64,000 nt of DNA, taken from Streptomyces aurantiacus. GTDB lineage: Bacteria > Actinomycetota > Actinomycetes > Streptomycetales > Streptomycetaceae. A program made the translations under genes and the position numbers. Shown piece after piece: positions 57,014-64,000 of the stretch. Location: assembly GCF_027107535.1 (NCBI RefSeq), contig NZ_CP114283.1:5952001-6016000 (forward strand), written 5' to 3'. Under the pieces are notes generated by a model. The model saw nothing but the letters and a program-made list of their open reading frames with translations. It was not told the origin of the DNA and searched no databases. The stretch's first letter is position 1; the number at the start of each line of letters is the position of its first letter.

Positions 57014-58198
57014 ATGCACACCAAGGACAACTGGATCACCACGCCCATAACCGCCGCCCTCCTGCGCGGCGCCCTCGACGTGGAGCACACCGAGCACGGC
57101 GTACTGCCGCACCGGCTGCCCGCCTGGGCCCGCGCCCAGAACACCGACGGACAGCTGGCCATGACCGAGTCCCAGCCGTCGGGCGTACGACTGGCCTTCC
57201 GCACCCGGGCCACCGTCATCGAACTGGACACCCTGCCCACCAAGCGGGTCTACGTGGGCGCTCCGTCCCGCCCCGACGGGCTGTACGACCTGCTCGTCGA
57301 CGGCCGGCCCGCCGGACAGGGCAGTGTGCGGGCCGGCAACACTCTGACCATCGACATGACCACCGGAAGCACCGAACGCCGCAGCGGGCCCATCGGCACG
57401 CTCCGCTTCACCGGTCTGCCCGACCGCGGCAAGGACGTCGAGATCTGGCTGCCGCACAACGAGACCACCGAGCTCGTCGCCCTGCGCACCGACGTTCCCG
57501 TCGAGCCGGCCCCGGACTCGGACCGCAGGGTGTGGCTGCACCACGGCAGTTCGATCAGCCACGGCTCCGACGCCGCCGGCCCCACCGCCATCTGGCCCGC
57601 CGTCGCCGCCCTGCTCGCAGGCGTGGAGCTGATCAACCTGGGCCTGGGCGGCAGCGCCCTGCTCGATCCGTTCACCGCCCGCACCCTGCGGGACACCCCC
57701 GCCGACCTGATCAGCATCAAGATCGGCATCAACCTGGTCAACCTCGACGTGATGCGCCTGCGCGCCTTCACTCCGGCCGTCCACGGCTTCCTCGACACCA
57801 TCCGCGAAGGCCACCCCGACACCCCGCTGCTGGTCGTCTCGCCGATCCTGTGTCCCATGCACGAGGACACGCCGGGCCCCAGCGCCCCGGACCTCACCCA
57901 CCTGGCCGAGGGGCAACTGCGGTTCGTGGCCATGGGCGATCCCGCGGAGAAGGCGAGCGGCAAGCTGACGCTGCGCGTCATCCGGGACGAGCTGGCCCGG
58001 ATCGTGGCCCAGCGAGCGGAGCAGGACCCGAACCTGCACCACCTCGACGGCCTCCGGCTCTACGGCGAGGCCGACTCCGCCGAACTGCCGCTGCCCGACC
58101 AGCTCCACCCGGACGCGGCCACCCACCGCCTCATCGGCGAGCACTTCGCCGAGCAGGTCTTCGCCACCGGCGGCGCCTTCGCTCCCCGGAGCCTCTGA
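57014..58198 (+). CDS. SGNH/GDSL hydrolase with N-terminal beta domain
   Basis: 394 aa from ATG 57014 (GAGG 3-4 nt upstream). Residues 1-about 170 form a beta-rich domain (VRLAFRTRATVIELDTLPTKRV, YDLLVDGRPAGQGSV). The SGNH part follows: variant block I HHGSSISHGSDA (Ser nucleophile), block III KIGINLVNLD and block V DQLHPDAATHR with Asp and His. No signal peptide, so intracellular. Similar two-domain proteins are annotated as GDSL lipases/esterases; substrate not known. Likely part of the TetR unit. Convergent with the NRPS gene. Confidence 0.83.
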   Translation: MHTKDNWITTPITAALLRGALDVEHTEHGVLPHRLPAWARAQNTDGQLAMTESQPSGVRLAFRTRATVIELDTLPTKRVYVGAPSRPDGLYDLLVDGRPAGQGSVRAGNTLTIDMTTGSTERRSGPIGTLRFTGLPDRGKDVEIWLPHNETTELVALRTDVPVEPAPDSDRRVWLHHGSSISHGSDAAGPTAIWPAVAALLAGVELINLGLGGSALLDPFTARTLRDTPADLISIKIGINLVNLDVMRLRAFTPAVHGFLDTIREGHPDTPLLVVSPILCPMHEDTPGPSAPDLTHLAEGQLRFVAMGDPAEKASGKLTLRVIRDELARIVAQRAEQDPNLHHLDGLRLYGEADSAELPLPDQLHPDAATHRLIGEHFAEQVFATGGAFAPRSL

Positions 58199-58321
58199 CA
58201 CGAGGGCCCCGGGCCCTGCCGGACCGCCCGGCGGCCGCCCGAAGCGTTCCTCCCGGCGGCCGGTCCTGCGCATCCTGCGGGCGTTCCCCGCCGGGCCTGC
58301 GCCGCAGGGTCCTTCGCCCTG

Positions 58322-64000
<5,679 letters not shown>

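Overview
The window is chromosomal DNA from a high-GC actinomycete, almost certainly a Streptomyces. Evidence: third-position GC bias throughout, GGAGG-type or leaderless starts with many GTG and some TTG start codons, Tat and lipoprotein secretion signals, a streptogrisin-type protease, a snapalysin, a CebR-type operator, an ATPase-less sugar ABC operon, and an NRPS gene running off the right edge. No rRNA, tRNA, insertion sequence, integrase or CRISPR array was recognised. It reads as accessory (arm-like) chromosome: single genes and short operons with many local regulators and at least five decayed genes.

Layout. 1-6.3 kb: PQQ-like propeller protein (cut by the left edge), chymotrypsin-type protease with a chitin-binding tail, PhoD phosphatase, small cytoplasmic proteins. 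6.3-12.5 kb: MOSC protein, two small membrane proteins, a truncated xenobiotic acetyltransferase, then a TetR-controlled module (6PGDH-like dehydrogenase, with a TPP enzyme and cyclase-family hydrolase convergent to it). 12.7-18 kb: FG-GAP propeller protein, a broken membrane gene, a winged-helix regulator, polyphosphate kinase 2, and an AraC/VOC pair. 18.2-23.6 kb: alpha/beta hydrolase behind a strong operator-bearing promoter, NUDIX protein, ArsR-MFS operon with a mirror-image operator, a doubly broken gene, and a DUF2975-XRE pair. 23.6-28.5 kb: a membrane pseudokinase, an RsbW-like ATP-binding protein, a heptanucleotide repeat, snapalysin, a set of cysteine-free ribosomal proteins (bL33, bL31, bL36), and an arsenate reductase relic. 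28.5-39 kb: glycan utilisation (GH36 alpha-galactosidase, LacI regulator, ABC importer, large secreted carbohydrate-active protein, CE2-like esterase behind a perfect CebR box). 39-45.7 kb: CYTH-CHAD protein, CPBP protease, D-cysteine desulfhydrase-like enzyme, DUF952, lipase-like hydrolase.

Two regions stand out. (1) 46.5-55.1 kb is a seven-gene same-strand cluster. It combines a secreted Agd3-like (CE18-type) deacetylase, a PelF-type glycosyltransferase, a 12-TM membrane protein, a LegB-like sugar-nucleotide dehydratase/epimerase, a nucleotidyltransferase, a second SDR and a spherulin-4/Sph3 (GH135)-like glycosidase. This mixes the bacterial Pel and fungal galactosaminogalactan toolkits and suggests an amino-sugar exopolysaccharide pathway. 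(2) 58.3-64.0 kb (minus strand, incomplete) encodes an NRPS of order C-A-PCP-C. It ends not in a thioesterase or standard R domain but in a region matching cyanobacterial acyl-ACP reductase (AAR), with the NAD(P) glycine motif and the active-site cysteine conserved; this predicts an aldehyde-forming release step.

All assignments are from reading translations and motifs by eye; no database search was run.
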